64,000 nucleotides of DNA from NCBI RefSeq assembly GCF_032854445.1, contig NC_088296.1, positions 10,204,706 to 10,268,705 of the forward strand, read 5' to 3'. The notes below the pieces were generated by a model, which was given only the letters and a program-made list of their open reading frames with translations, had not been told where the DNA came from and searched no databases. Positions 56,401 through 64,000 of the stretch are shown here, one piece after another. Source of the stretch: Liolophura sinensis (Eukaryota; Mollusca; Polyplacophora; Chitonida; Chitonidae). A program made the position numbers and the translations under genes. Every line of letters starts with the position of its first letter. Within the stretch, counting starts at the first letter, position 1.

Positions 56401-57106
56401 TCATAGTAAATATTTGTAGTAGGTTTAAAGTCATTTTCTCAATTTTCAGAAGTTCTTCTGTTAGTATACTTTTTAAACAAGCTATGATATCTGTAATTAG
56501 GATCAGTATCTAAATGTAGACACTGATCCTTTAAGCAAAATAACTAAACGCTATGCTTTGGTGGTAGTGTTTGTTACTCGATCTTGGACTTAGGCAAAAA
56601 GAAACCCTACCAACTACAGCAATTTACTGAATGTGGAAAGTTTCGTTAAACTGAACCCAGGGCCCGGTTTTTCTTTTCAGATGTGCGTTAAAAGTTAATT
56701 TAGACTTAAACCTTAATACCATTATTGGCCTAATACAAAAACTGCCTCAGCAAATATAAACAGCTGGTTGCTAACGTAAAAGTATATTACTGTATATTAG
56801 TTACCTGACTGTCGTTCAACGTGGTTTAAAACGTAAAGACTTGCAAATGTTATTGGTACAGTAGAATGGGGGGATGTTCCATAAACGTGAGACAACTGAA
56901 ACAGTCGGAGTGGAAGCGCTTCCTGGCGTGAATAGTACTAGGACACGTCCGCTCCCAAAATTACGAATTAAACCACAGATAACTCCGTAGTCATAGCATA
57001 AACATTTTTACACTTAATGCAACTTACCTAGGATACGTGTAGCTGCCAGAAAGATTAACGGAATCAGAATCTGTCCCCAGCGTCTTGAGAGCGTCTGAAA
57101 TTCCAT
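49785..57106 (-). CDS. Locus D: intact putative ITIM-bearing EGF receptor gene
   Basis: Exons on the minus strand: signal 57106-57028, N 55808-55677, M 54667-54533 (GC donor), EGF 53411-53277, 52745-52611 and 51956-51822, TM 50974-50854, tail 50481-49785. The total of 1569 coding bases gives 522 residues with every junction in frame. Predicted: secreted N-terminus, about 260 residues of cysteine-rich ectodomain, one TM helix, about 230-residue tail with ITIM-type motifs. Exon/module style recalls MEGF, SREC or fibrillin-like EGF receptors, but the N-M head is not one I can name. Role in recognition or engulfment is inference. Confidence 0.7.
50854..50974 (-). CDS. Locus D transmembrane exon
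   Basis: 121 bases, acceptor CGTTTCAG, donor [18 protein letters not shown] then [26 protein letters not shown]. Nearly identical in layout to 2974-3094. Confidence 0.82.
51095..51230 (+). repeat. Dispersed repeat D copy
   Basis: GGTAAATTTACATGAGGCTG, TTTCACGGTTACGTGTGAC, CATCTTCGCTGTTCTGG. Confidence 0.65.
51599..51805 (-). mobile_element. SINE, nearly full-length
   Basis: TTTACGCCGTACTCAAGAAT, ACGGCCAGCATTATGGTGGG, CACGACCATCCGCATGCTGC, GACCTTCCCACTAACGG, GCCAGCATGAGTTGGACTCG. Head beyond the B-box region is missing. Among the best-preserved copies. It ends 17 bases from an EGF exon donor. Confidence 0.9.
51822..51956 (-). CDS. Locus D EGF exon 3
   Basis: 135 bases, acceptor CATGCAG, donor [46 protein letters not shown]. 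Orthologous in position to the damaged exon 3562-3701 of locus A. Confidence 0.85.
52015..52060. repeat. (ATT)n microsatellite
   Basis: Imperfect ATT/TATT run in the intron. Confidence 0.8.
52611..52745 (-). CDS. Locus D EGF exon 2
   Basis: 135 bases, acceptor CATACAG, donor [46 protein letters not shown]. Confidence 0.87.
53277..53411 (-). CDS. Locus D EGF exon 1
   Basis: 135 bases, acceptor CATACAG, donor [46 protein letters not shown]. Confidence 0.87.
54137..54378. repeat. Perfect tandem duplication, 2 x 121 bp
   Basis: 54137-54257 and 54258-54378 appear identical (CTCGCCACAATTGAGCAATT ... GTGACAGCCTTTTTGGT). In the intron between the M and EGF exons. Very recent duplication or an assembly artefact. 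Confidence 0.95.
54533..54667 (-). CDS. Locus D M module exon with GC donor
   Basis: 135 bases, acceptor GTGACACAG. Cysteine spacing 6-5-13-1-11 ([28 protein letters not shown]). The donor is GCAAGT, where the other M exons have GTGAGT. GC-AG introns are a known minor class and the rest of the site is a strong match. Confidence 0.75.
54680..55670. other. intron, repeat pieces only
   Basis: 54925-55260 shares short blocks with 25640-25700 and 6290 (AATGCTAGAAAATGGACGCAT; TAATAAATGAA; GGTAGTGTAGGCTTTGTTACT). No exon seen. Confidence 0.5.
55677..55808 (-). CDS. Locus D N module exon
   Basis: 132 bases, acceptor CCTGTAG, donor GTAAGT. Cysteine spacing 3-5-5-1-17 ([27 protein letters not shown]). 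Intact. Confidence 0.8.
56330..56406. repeat. 39-bp direct repeat, two copies
   Basis: AGCGGTGGTTTCAGTACTGG/ACGGTCACCCAGAGATCAT, two units, second with minor changes. Confidence 0.85.
56500..56535. repeat. short hairpin repeat
   Basis: AGGATCAGT and ACTGATCCT are perfect inverted arms around a 14-base loop. A decayed copy is at 12385-12420. Confidence 0.7.
57028..57106 (-). CDS. Locus D signal-peptide exon
   Basis: 79 bases, donor GTAAGT, phase 1. [17 protein letters not shown] then [10 protein letters not shown]. Start chosen because all sister exons begin at the same ATG, and the shared GACAGC leader sequence lies just before it. Confidence 0.82.
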
Positions 57107-57231
57107 GATTGCCAGCTGTCACAATTTCTACAAAATGGACTGTCTGGTTCTTCACCTCTCCACACCTATACAGTCGGGTTTTCACCAACAGTCTTTAGTT
57201 ATATGTGTTCGGAGTGAATGGGGCTACGCAG

Positions 57232-57300
57232 GTCAGTATACTTGAAACTTAAATGGGTCATCGGCTTTGTGATGGTACTTCCTAGTTATGTCAATAACCT
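57232..57300 (-). promoter_or_regulatory. Conserved upstream block of locus D first exon
   Basis: On the minus strand: CTAGGAAGTACCATCACAAAG then GATGACCCATTTAAGTTTC. Same order and spacing as 23625-23700, and partly at 62160-62215. ETS-like AGGAAGT and a TTTAA box are candidates for control elements. Confidence 0.4.
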
Positions 57301-57990
57301 GTGCCCTATGATACACTCCTTGAGCTGGCTTCGGTTATTCACACCTCTATAGCAGAGTGTTTGGTGTAACATTATACGACAACCCGCAGAAAAGAATGTG
57401 TTTTACATTCACCCTATGGACGACAAATTCACTGAGCGTAACAGTACATGTACTTGAACTACAGGGTCATGAACGTAGGGCTTAATACAGAAATACAAAT
57501 GCCTTCCATGATGGGTATGTACCAGCTTCAAATCAAAACGTTTGTCAGGCACTTGTCCAAAGACGTAGGTTTACTCTCGGTATTTCAATTTCCTTCACCC
57601 ATTAATCTGACTGCTACGGTATGACCGTAAGATAAAAAGTCTTCAGTATGGCTTCCAATTGGCATTGTGCACCACTAACATACTGAATAAATTCATTCGC
57701 CTAGAGCATTCCTTACCTCTCTTATTATCATTCATCGAAAACTGCTGACTGCTTTTCTTTATATGAAATTGTTGGTATACTAGTATAGTATATACTTGAA
57801 TTACCCCCTGTGTTTTTGTGATTTGCTCAGAATATAACTTTCGCAACCATACATTAGGGTCGCTTAGAGATCAGTCATGCTTATTTAACTAGATTAGGCA
57901 CATTCTGCAAGTCAAATATGAGACATCACACAATAGTCTCAATCAAAAAGATAACTATCGTGCAAGGGCTACCATAGACAAGTCACCATA
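57300..57990. repeat. Shared 5' flank (matches 62220-62440 and 62820-63090)
   Basis: CGCAGAAAAGAATGTG..., AATTCACTGAGCGTAACAG, TTGTCAGGCACTTGTCCAAAG, AGATAAAAAGTCTTCAGTA in the same order in both. 57660-57840 is a repeat F copy. Confidence 0.75.
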
Positions 57991-58180
57991 GGCTAAATAC
58001 TGATGTTTTCTGTTGATAAATGTGTGTTGCCCATTACCCCACGACTAGCATATCTATAGCTGGTCTTCATCATTCTAAAATCATTAAACAAACTCACCAC
58101 TAGGCCGTCTGTATGTAGCCTTTAGCCAGATCAAGCGCTGGAAAGGCCACCATTGTTAACGTACATCAACTAAACTGAAC

Positions 58181-58258
58181 GTCGATGACAAATGCAATAA
58201 TAAATAAGAGTGGAACCAGAATCTGTGTCCAAAACAAAAAGATTATCTGAAGTCTCAT
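58181..58258 (-). pseudogene. Broken signal-peptide exon (copy of locus C)
   Basis: ATG at 58258, MRLQIIFLFWTQILVPLLF, then IIAFVID. The donor GTGTGT of locus C is replaced (G|TTCAGT), and exon X next to it is truncated at 58000, so it cannot splice as in locus C. Confidence 0.75.
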
Positions 58259-58419
58259 TAATCTGTTGACCTTCATGACTAATGAATTTGACCTCTGATA
58301 GTTGCTGGCTGTTGACGTATTTATCATTGACCTGTTGTTGACTATGTTATAATGCCTGTTGCAGATGGGATGCGATATATACTTGCTGAGGCAATGTTAA
58401 GTACTGCACGGCTGAATCA

Positions 58420-58522
58420 CGGTTGTCTCCTCCTTATCCCCAATCCCGCGCCTCCACCACAATACTGACCGCCGCCGTTCTTGTGTACGGCGTGAAACAT
58501 CAATCAAATAATAAATACATCA
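58420..58522 (+). mobile_element. SINE fragment
   Basis: CACAATACTGACCGCCGCCG, TTCTTGTGTACGGCGTGAAAC, ATCAATCAAATAATAAATAC; more decayed than its counterpart at 44270. Confidence 0.7.
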
Positions 58523-58900
58523 GTCACGGCTGCGTTGTTATGGAAAGGATGAACACCTCAAGTCGCAGATTCGACTCCAGCTATCGCGTGTTCGACTTAA
58601 GCTTTAACTCAAGAGTTTTGTCAGGCGCCAGTCCATAGCCGGCGGTTTACTCTCGGGTCTTCAGCTTCCTTTACCCGTGAATCTCACTACTGTTGTATAT
58701 GGCCGTGTCTTGAGTACGGCTTTGAAATAGTAGTGTACACAACTTAAATGCTGATCTACTTTATTCGCGTAGAACATCCCTTATGTCTTACTGAAAAATT
58801 CTTCACTTCACATTAAAGCGTACTAATTTGTTACTTTGTATGTTGTCTTAACTCTTTGCTGATTTGTGTTAAACGTTATTTAGGAAATGGTCTCGTGACT
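58523..58900 (+). repeat. Repeat C (B-box-bearing) plus repeat F
   Basis: CGCAGATTCGACTCCAGC resembles a Pol III B box; then TTTGTCAGGCGCCAGTCC, TTTACTCTCGGGTCTTCAG, CCGTGAATCTCACTACTG. Repeat F follows directly (GCGTAGAACATCCCTTATGTC). Confidence 0.6.
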
Positions 58901-59292
58901 AATGGCCAGGAAGTGCGGTATATATAGTTGGCTTCTGGTATACGCATGTCTGTTTCAGGGCCTAGCATTCAACATCGATCAATGAAAGGAATCTTTTAAA
59001 GGTGGTCCATGCTCTTTGTTAGAATTCATAAATGATTTGTTAGGTTTTGCTGTGTTTTAGAATAGCACTTTGACGTGCGTGCTTTTATCATGTCACAAAA
59101 CTGGTTCTCCATACCTTGTAGGCATGTTACCTACATTACGCACACACTATCTGCAGTTGAAATATTCGATACTACACACTGGTCTCAACGCAAGATAAAT
59201 GTCGTGCACGAGCCACATGCTAAATATTCCATAAAGAGGTTCGACATAATATCATGTTTACGACGTTCACAGTTAGTGTACGCAAATTTAGG

Positions 59293-59385
59293 TATTTCTT
59301 TGATTGGCGTTTTACGCCGTGCTCACTTTACGGCGGCGGCCAGCATTACGGTGGGAAGAAACCGGGCAGAGCCCGTGGGAACAAC
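59293..59385 (-). mobile_element. SINE fragment
   Basis: GATTGGCGTTTTACGCCGTG, GGCGGCGGCCAGCATTACGG, GAAACCGGGCAGAGCCC. Confidence 0.8.
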
Positions 59386-59404
59386 GACGAACAAGGTCTG
59401 TACA

Positions 59405-59700
59405 AAGACGAAAAAGGTCTTCTCTCACGATGTCTTTACGACAAAAGGGATCATTTAAACTTTGATTTATATGGATAGCAATATAACAAAAGGTCCTGCA
59501 TATGGCGTATACATATCTCGCCTTGTAGCATTTGTCAGATCTTGCGTAAATCGTGATGACTTTAATCTGCGGCACAAGTTGTTAGTCCAAAAACTAGTTT
59601 GTCAAGCATACTCCATCAAATGCCTTCGTTCTAAGTTTCTCAAATTTTACAATGAGTATATCACCACTTTGAGAGGTATGGACAGAGCGTTCAGAATCTC
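59405..59700 (+). mobile_element. LINE C-terminal remnant
   Basis: LYDKRDHLNFDL, then in the next frame MDSNITKGPAYGVYISRLVA, FVRSCVNRDDFNLRHKLL, VQKLVCQAYSIK. This follows the common reverse-transcriptase C-terminal pattern DSNIP..PAYGVYISQL.R.AR.C....DF..R...L..KLL.QG. At least one frameshift; the 5' part is absent. Confidence 0.75.
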
Positions 59701-60059
59701 TGGCGATGTGCATTGTGATCAACCACATAGACGGCGCTGTTATCTTTATGTACATATCTATGGCGTACATGGTTTTTTAACAACATAGATGGCCTTGCTT
59801 GCCGAGTGTAACCGTCTATCTTGTGGACAGCTTTTATACAGACCAGCATGCCATGTGTAACATCAAAGATGACGCCTCTTGTAGTATGAGATCCTTACAT
59901 ATTAACGGGAAAGACGTAATCGTCCGTTACTTTTGAATCACAATGTGTTCGGTTAGGGTCTGTAACGCTCGTCATTTTCGAAATATATCTAATACTGAGA
60001 TACCTTGTTTAATCGTTATTTGATCCGGAACTCTTTCATGGACTAGGAATTTGAACTTT

Positions 60060-61080
60060 GATATGGAATTCATTCCTGGAATATCAACTGTCTGCCCAGC
60101 ATCATTGTAAACTTATGACCGCTTCTCTCTTGTGTGTTACCGGCCTTTATTTCTTATTTGTGTAGTTTCTTACATACCTTTGTCTTTAGGAGCTAGTGTT
60201 AAACGTTGTTTTGAAAATGGATCTTGCAATTATCGAATTGGAAAGCCATTTACGGACTACGAATGTTATACGAATATCGGACATGACGCTTATATTCTTT
60301 AGGTTCGTATTTATATTACAAATTATTACCAAGTTTGTAATGGCTTTCTGGGTGTTATAGTTTTAGGTGAAGTAACGGAGATTTTAATTATTATCGATTT
60401 TGTAATTAAGTGGTATTCCCTACTACATGTAGATTTTATGTATTCTATAGTAACCGACCTATACAGTTAGACAGCCAATTAAAGATACGTAATGCAGACA
60501 GCCATTTGGATCCCCCATACCATTCATCAACCCGAGAACGGAACGTTGTGAGGAAAGTTCACTACTGCTGACTACCAGACACACGGGATGCGGAAATCAA
60601 AACGCCATTAACTACCAATTAATATATAAATAGTTTAGAGAGCTGGTAATGTGTAAGACGGAGCCGTTCAAAAGCTTTCAGAGCATTCAGGATATCTGAC
60701 CCTCGGCTTTAAGATTATATCTAATTCCGCTTAACTCGGGGCTAGGGGCGGTGTATTTATCGTGTTGAATTAGATCACGGCTTTGGATATATGAACAGCT
60801 GCAGTCAAAGCCCAACTGAGACACATCTTTTATTATCGACAACTGATATTCTAGCATAGTACATGGATTTCACTCATTCGCCTCGAACATATCTTACGTC
60901 TTTCCTACATCACTGAAAACTGTTGACTGTTTCTCTGTGTATGATTCCGTCCTATCTTCGCACTTAATATACTTTCTTGGCCCTTTGGTAATTTGTGTTA
61001 AACGTCGTTTTGGGAATTGACCTTGTCGTTTCTTACCCGTAAAGTCCTTATTAGATGACGGCTGGTAAACAATCTAGCTA
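60060..61080 (+). repeat. Repeat F copies and duplicated block copy 2
   Basis: 60060-60260 and 60835-61075 are repeat F. 60330-60720 is the counterpart of 24510-24880 (TTAATTATTATCGATTTTGTA; GATACGTAATGCAGACAG; CCATACCATTCATCAAC). Confidence 0.65.
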
Positions 61081-61089
61081 AGTTAATGA

Positions 61090-61460
61090 TTGCAACAAAC
61101 CTTTAACTCGGACAAACCATAACCTCAAACAGCCTAAGCTTTAGACAAACTGTAACTCCTGACAGCCTAAGCTTCAGAAAAACCCTTAACCTCAGACAAT
61201 TTTTAAACTGCAGGCCAGCCCCAAACCTCGACATCAGACAAACTTTCAACTCAGACAAGCCTTGCACCTCAGACCAGCCTTAACAAACCACAATTTCTGA
61301 AAAACCTTCACCTCAGACTCAAAAACCATGAGTTGGGAAAAACGTTCACCTCAGACAAATCTCAGACAAACCACAATTTTGGAAAAACGTTCACCTCAGA
61401 CCGGCTTCAAACGCACCACGACTTCAAACAAACGTTCACCTCAGATAAGCTTTGCACCTA
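61090..61460. repeat. Degenerate CCTCAGACAAAC tandem repeat
   Basis: Irregular repeats of AACCTCAGACAAACC and TTCACCTCAGAC over about 360 bases; the best units are GGAAAAACGTTCACCTCAGAC at 61336 and 61382. Confidence 0.75.
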
Positions 61461-61944
61461 GGAGTAACAGTTATTATATATCAAACATTTTCCTGAAGAC
61501 CAACGTCATTACTTAAAATTGCGAATGGCCCAAACTTGCTTGTATTTAGTCTTGTTTTTTAACCTTATGCATTTAGATCCCACCCGGGGATTCCATAAGG
61601 TTGCTGACACAAGTATATTCCGTTGCAACTTAATTGCCATGGAACTCCAAAAGTCTTAGCTGGAAACTTACTGACAGAAAAAATACTTTTTTTTCAATGC
61701 AAACCATTTTTTGCACACTTTAAGTGTACGGATCACAGTGATGACAAATGGGCACTTCTCAAAGACGACTTGCCCTTAATCAAAGAGGTGGCGGTAGCTT
61801 TATTCGATTCCAGCCCCCGCCTGATCGGATGGTTTGTCTGTTACCCAAGTAACTAAACAGCCAGCTGTGTGATACATTATATACAACTGACAGAATCTGT
61901 TTTCCTGTCTTAACTCTAACACGTTTACACTTCAAGCAGCTTAC

Positions 61945-62023
61945 CTGGGACACATGTCAATGTTAAAATGACCAATAGAATCAGAATCTGTCCCCAGCGT
62001 CTTGGAAGGGTCTGAACCTCCAT
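61945..62023 (-). CDS. Orphan signal-peptide exon upstream of locus D
   Basis: 79 bases, donor GTAAGC, phase 1, [20 protein letters not shown] then TLTCVPG. Intact, with the leader GAATCCTGACAGCGG. No N, M or EGF exon lies between it and the locus D first exon, so it could be an alternative first exon of locus D or a leftover of a deleted gene. Confidence 0.75.
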
Positions 62024-62444
62024 TATTTTCCGCTGTCAGGATTCCTATTAAATTGACTGCCTTGTTCTCCACGTACATATTACATACAGCTGGTTACATA
62101 CCTGTAATCTTTTAGCGAGCACGCGTGTGAGTGTTATTACGCTCGGTATCGGAATACTTGGACTTGGACTTAGACGAGTCATCGGACTAGGTTCTCGTGG
62201 TCATGTCAGTAACACACCCAGTAGTGTTGTAAATGTATAGAATCCCTTGGGACCAGTACTCTACGTTATGAACCGTGACCTGGCTTGGGCTCATCACGCC
62301 TCTGTAGGATTTTGATGTAACTTTATATGGCAGTTCGCAGAAAAGAGTGTGGTTTGTTATGCACGACGAATTCACTGAGCGTAATAGTTATATGTACTTT
62401 GACTACAGAATCATAAATATATAGCTTCTTGCAGTAAAGCAAAT

Positions 62445-62790
62445 CTATGCGTCGAAACAAGACATTCGTATATCAGCCGTCAACCAATAAGGACGTTAAA
62501 TATTAATTGCATGGCCAATTCCCAAAACAACGTTAGACACAAACAAACACAGAAATAACAAAGCATGTAAAGTACAAAAATAGGACAGAATCATGCAAAG
62601 AGAAGCGGTCAACCATTTTCAGTGATGTAGGAAAGACGCAAGGTATGTGCTAGGCGAATGAGTGAAATCAGCACTCAGATCGTTTACCATGCTAAAATAT
62701 TAGTTGTCGATAAGAAAATATGTATCTCATTTGCTCTTTGATCGCAACCGTTCATATATCCAAGGTGGCCATCTACTTTATCAGGATGAA
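62445..62790 (-). repeat. Dispersed repeat F, minus copy
   Basis: GGCCAATTCCCAAAACAACG, AATAGGACAGAATCATGCAA, ATCTCATTTGCTCTTTGATCG; inserted in the cassette flank, splitting the match to 57300-57990. Confidence 0.7.
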
Positions 62791-62819
62791 TAGAAAGCCC
62801 CTAGCCTCGGGTTGAGAGG

Positions 62820-63090
62820 AATTAGAGATATAACACGTTTCATGGTGGGTACAATGTATAAACTAGATTCAAGTCAAAAATTTGTCAGACATTTGTCCAA
62901 AGCGATGGTTTATTCTCGGTATTTCGATTTCGTTTATCCGTGAATCTTGTTGCAGCAGTATTACCGTTAGATAAAAAGACTTCAGTACGGCTTTGTACTA
63001 ACAATGTGCACGACTTGGGTGCTGATTTAATTGATTCCCTTAAAACATTTCTTATGTCTTTTTTTGTCATCTGAAAAGGGTTGACTGCTG
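62820..63090 (+). repeat. Cassette flank with repeats C and F
   Basis: GGTGGGTACAATGTATAAAC, TTGTCAGACATTTGTCCAAAG, TAGATAAAAAGACTTCAGTA, continuing into repeat F. Confidence 0.7.
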
Positions 63091-63149
63091 TATTCCAGAA
63101 TAAACCAGGTTTCGGCTGGTGAACTGAGCATCCTCCAGGTCCGGTCACT

Positions 63150-64000
63150 TTGTATTGTTATGACATTATTTTATGTCAAATGTGATGCAAACACAGCATT
63201 TTGAGTAATTGTAGACGTGTAATAAATTGCAATTAACATCACTTGATTTTATTTGTCCAATGCTGCTTAAGACATGGTGCTGGGGGGGGGGGCATCATAT
63301 CGCTAATCATTTCTAGCACTCTGTCATGCTCTATCGGGTTTACCGAGATACTCAGCCCCGTTTTATAAAAGGCAGATAAACAAACTAGCTCAGCCTATCT
63401 CTTAACATCAGAGTGAGCACACCGCCGCTGGTATTTCACTGGTGATCTAGTTTTTACACCATATCACGTATTTTTCTTACGCATATGTTCAACTGAACGA
63501 AGAAACAGACATTTAAGATATAAAAATACCAAAAAAGCTGAAAACGACATGAAATCTCAACGTTTTATGCAAATGCACACGCTATTATATACATACTGCA
63601 TATACGTATAGTGGGAAGCTGCTTGAGGGACAGGCTTCCTACTGTCGGGCTAATGCAAAGGTATAATTCAGGGTGTCACACAGTCGTAGCGGTTTCTGTT
63701 GTGTTACGTGATATACCCATGAATCTTGTTTCGCACCAAGTGAAATAAGACCAGGTACGAACCAAGGTTCAGCCTTATCGGATTACACAAGCACCGATGA
63801 AGGTGTTTAAATCAGGTTTACCCCCAAATATGGAGAAAATATTGCAACTGGCATATTTCATACTGCAGTTGTTTTTCACCAGACTCACCTCCTTCAGAAT
63901 TCTGAAGGAAGTATGGATATTTCACCTTTATATAAATCAGCAGAAAATCTGTCATGTAGGCAACTTCAAATCCTGTTTTTTGCAGAAATAAACAGCTTGA
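63150..64000. other. no gene recognised
   Basis: 63240-63300 is a repeat D piece with a 10-base G run (TGCTTAAGACATGGTGCTGG). The rest shows no exon, SINE or RNA gene that I can support. Confidence 0.5.

Larger units (their letters stand above)
57995..59385. repeat. 5' cassette duplication, copy 2
   Basis: Counterpart of 43690-44860. The left border falls inside exon X, after its first 12 bases. Confidence 0.8.

Overview
The window is animal nuclear DNA, very probably from a mollusc (bivalve or gastropod). The evidence is short exons with GT/AG borders, (AT)n microsatellites, many decayed transposons, and dozens of pieces of a tRNA-derived SINE whose tail reads CGTATAAGTGAAATATTCTTGAG..AATAAATAAATA, a family I associate with molluscan genomes. 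The species call is inference. There is no bacterial-style coding; most long ORFs are accidental or lie in tandem repeats.

The central content is a cluster of related, multi-exon, single-pass membrane receptor genes. Each is built from exons that nearly all start and end in phase 1. First is a 79-base signal-peptide exon (protein begins M..Q, with W.QIL.P). Next is a 132-base six-cysteine module, called N here (C-x3/4-C-x5-C-x4/5-C-x-C-x17-C). Next is a second six-cysteine module, called M here (C-x6-C-x5-C-x9..16-C-x-C-x11-C). Then come one to four 135-base calcium-binding EGF exons (DIDEC...), a transmembrane exon (phase 1 in, phase 2 out) and one long cytoplasmic exon rich in tyrosine motifs of ITIM, ITSM, ITAM or YxN type. 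The layout suggests extracellular ligand binding with phosphotyrosine signalling, as in scavenger or engulfment receptors. That function is inferred.

Layout: locus A (minus, 23495 to 2327) has the signal exon, N-M twice, four EGF exons, TM and tail; two of its EGF exons are damaged. Locus B (plus, 26708 to 32551) is inverted and a pseudogene (stop in N, frameshift in TM, no M or EGF exons found). Locus C (minus, 43941 to 35175) has a frameshift in N and a TGA in the TM helix. Locus D (minus, 57106 to 49785) reads open through every exon (522 residues predicted). Two further first-exon cassettes lie upstream of D: a broken one (58258) and an intact one (62023). The first exons travel with about 1 kb of shared 5' flank, and EGF exons were multiplied together with their introns.

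Mobile DNA fills the rest. There is a dead 3.7-kb DNA transposon with 30-base terminal inverted repeats (8416-12134), inserted beside a THAP-domain remnant. There are two LINE remnants (5551-7000 and 59405-59700), a hAT/ZMYM-like fragment (15089-15391), foldback elements, an abundant 'GTCGTCGCTGCTCTGG' dispersed repeat, and several minisatellites: a 42-base unit at 28411-30140, a 165-base higher-order unit at 20335-21460, a 74-base unit at 34150-34805, and others.
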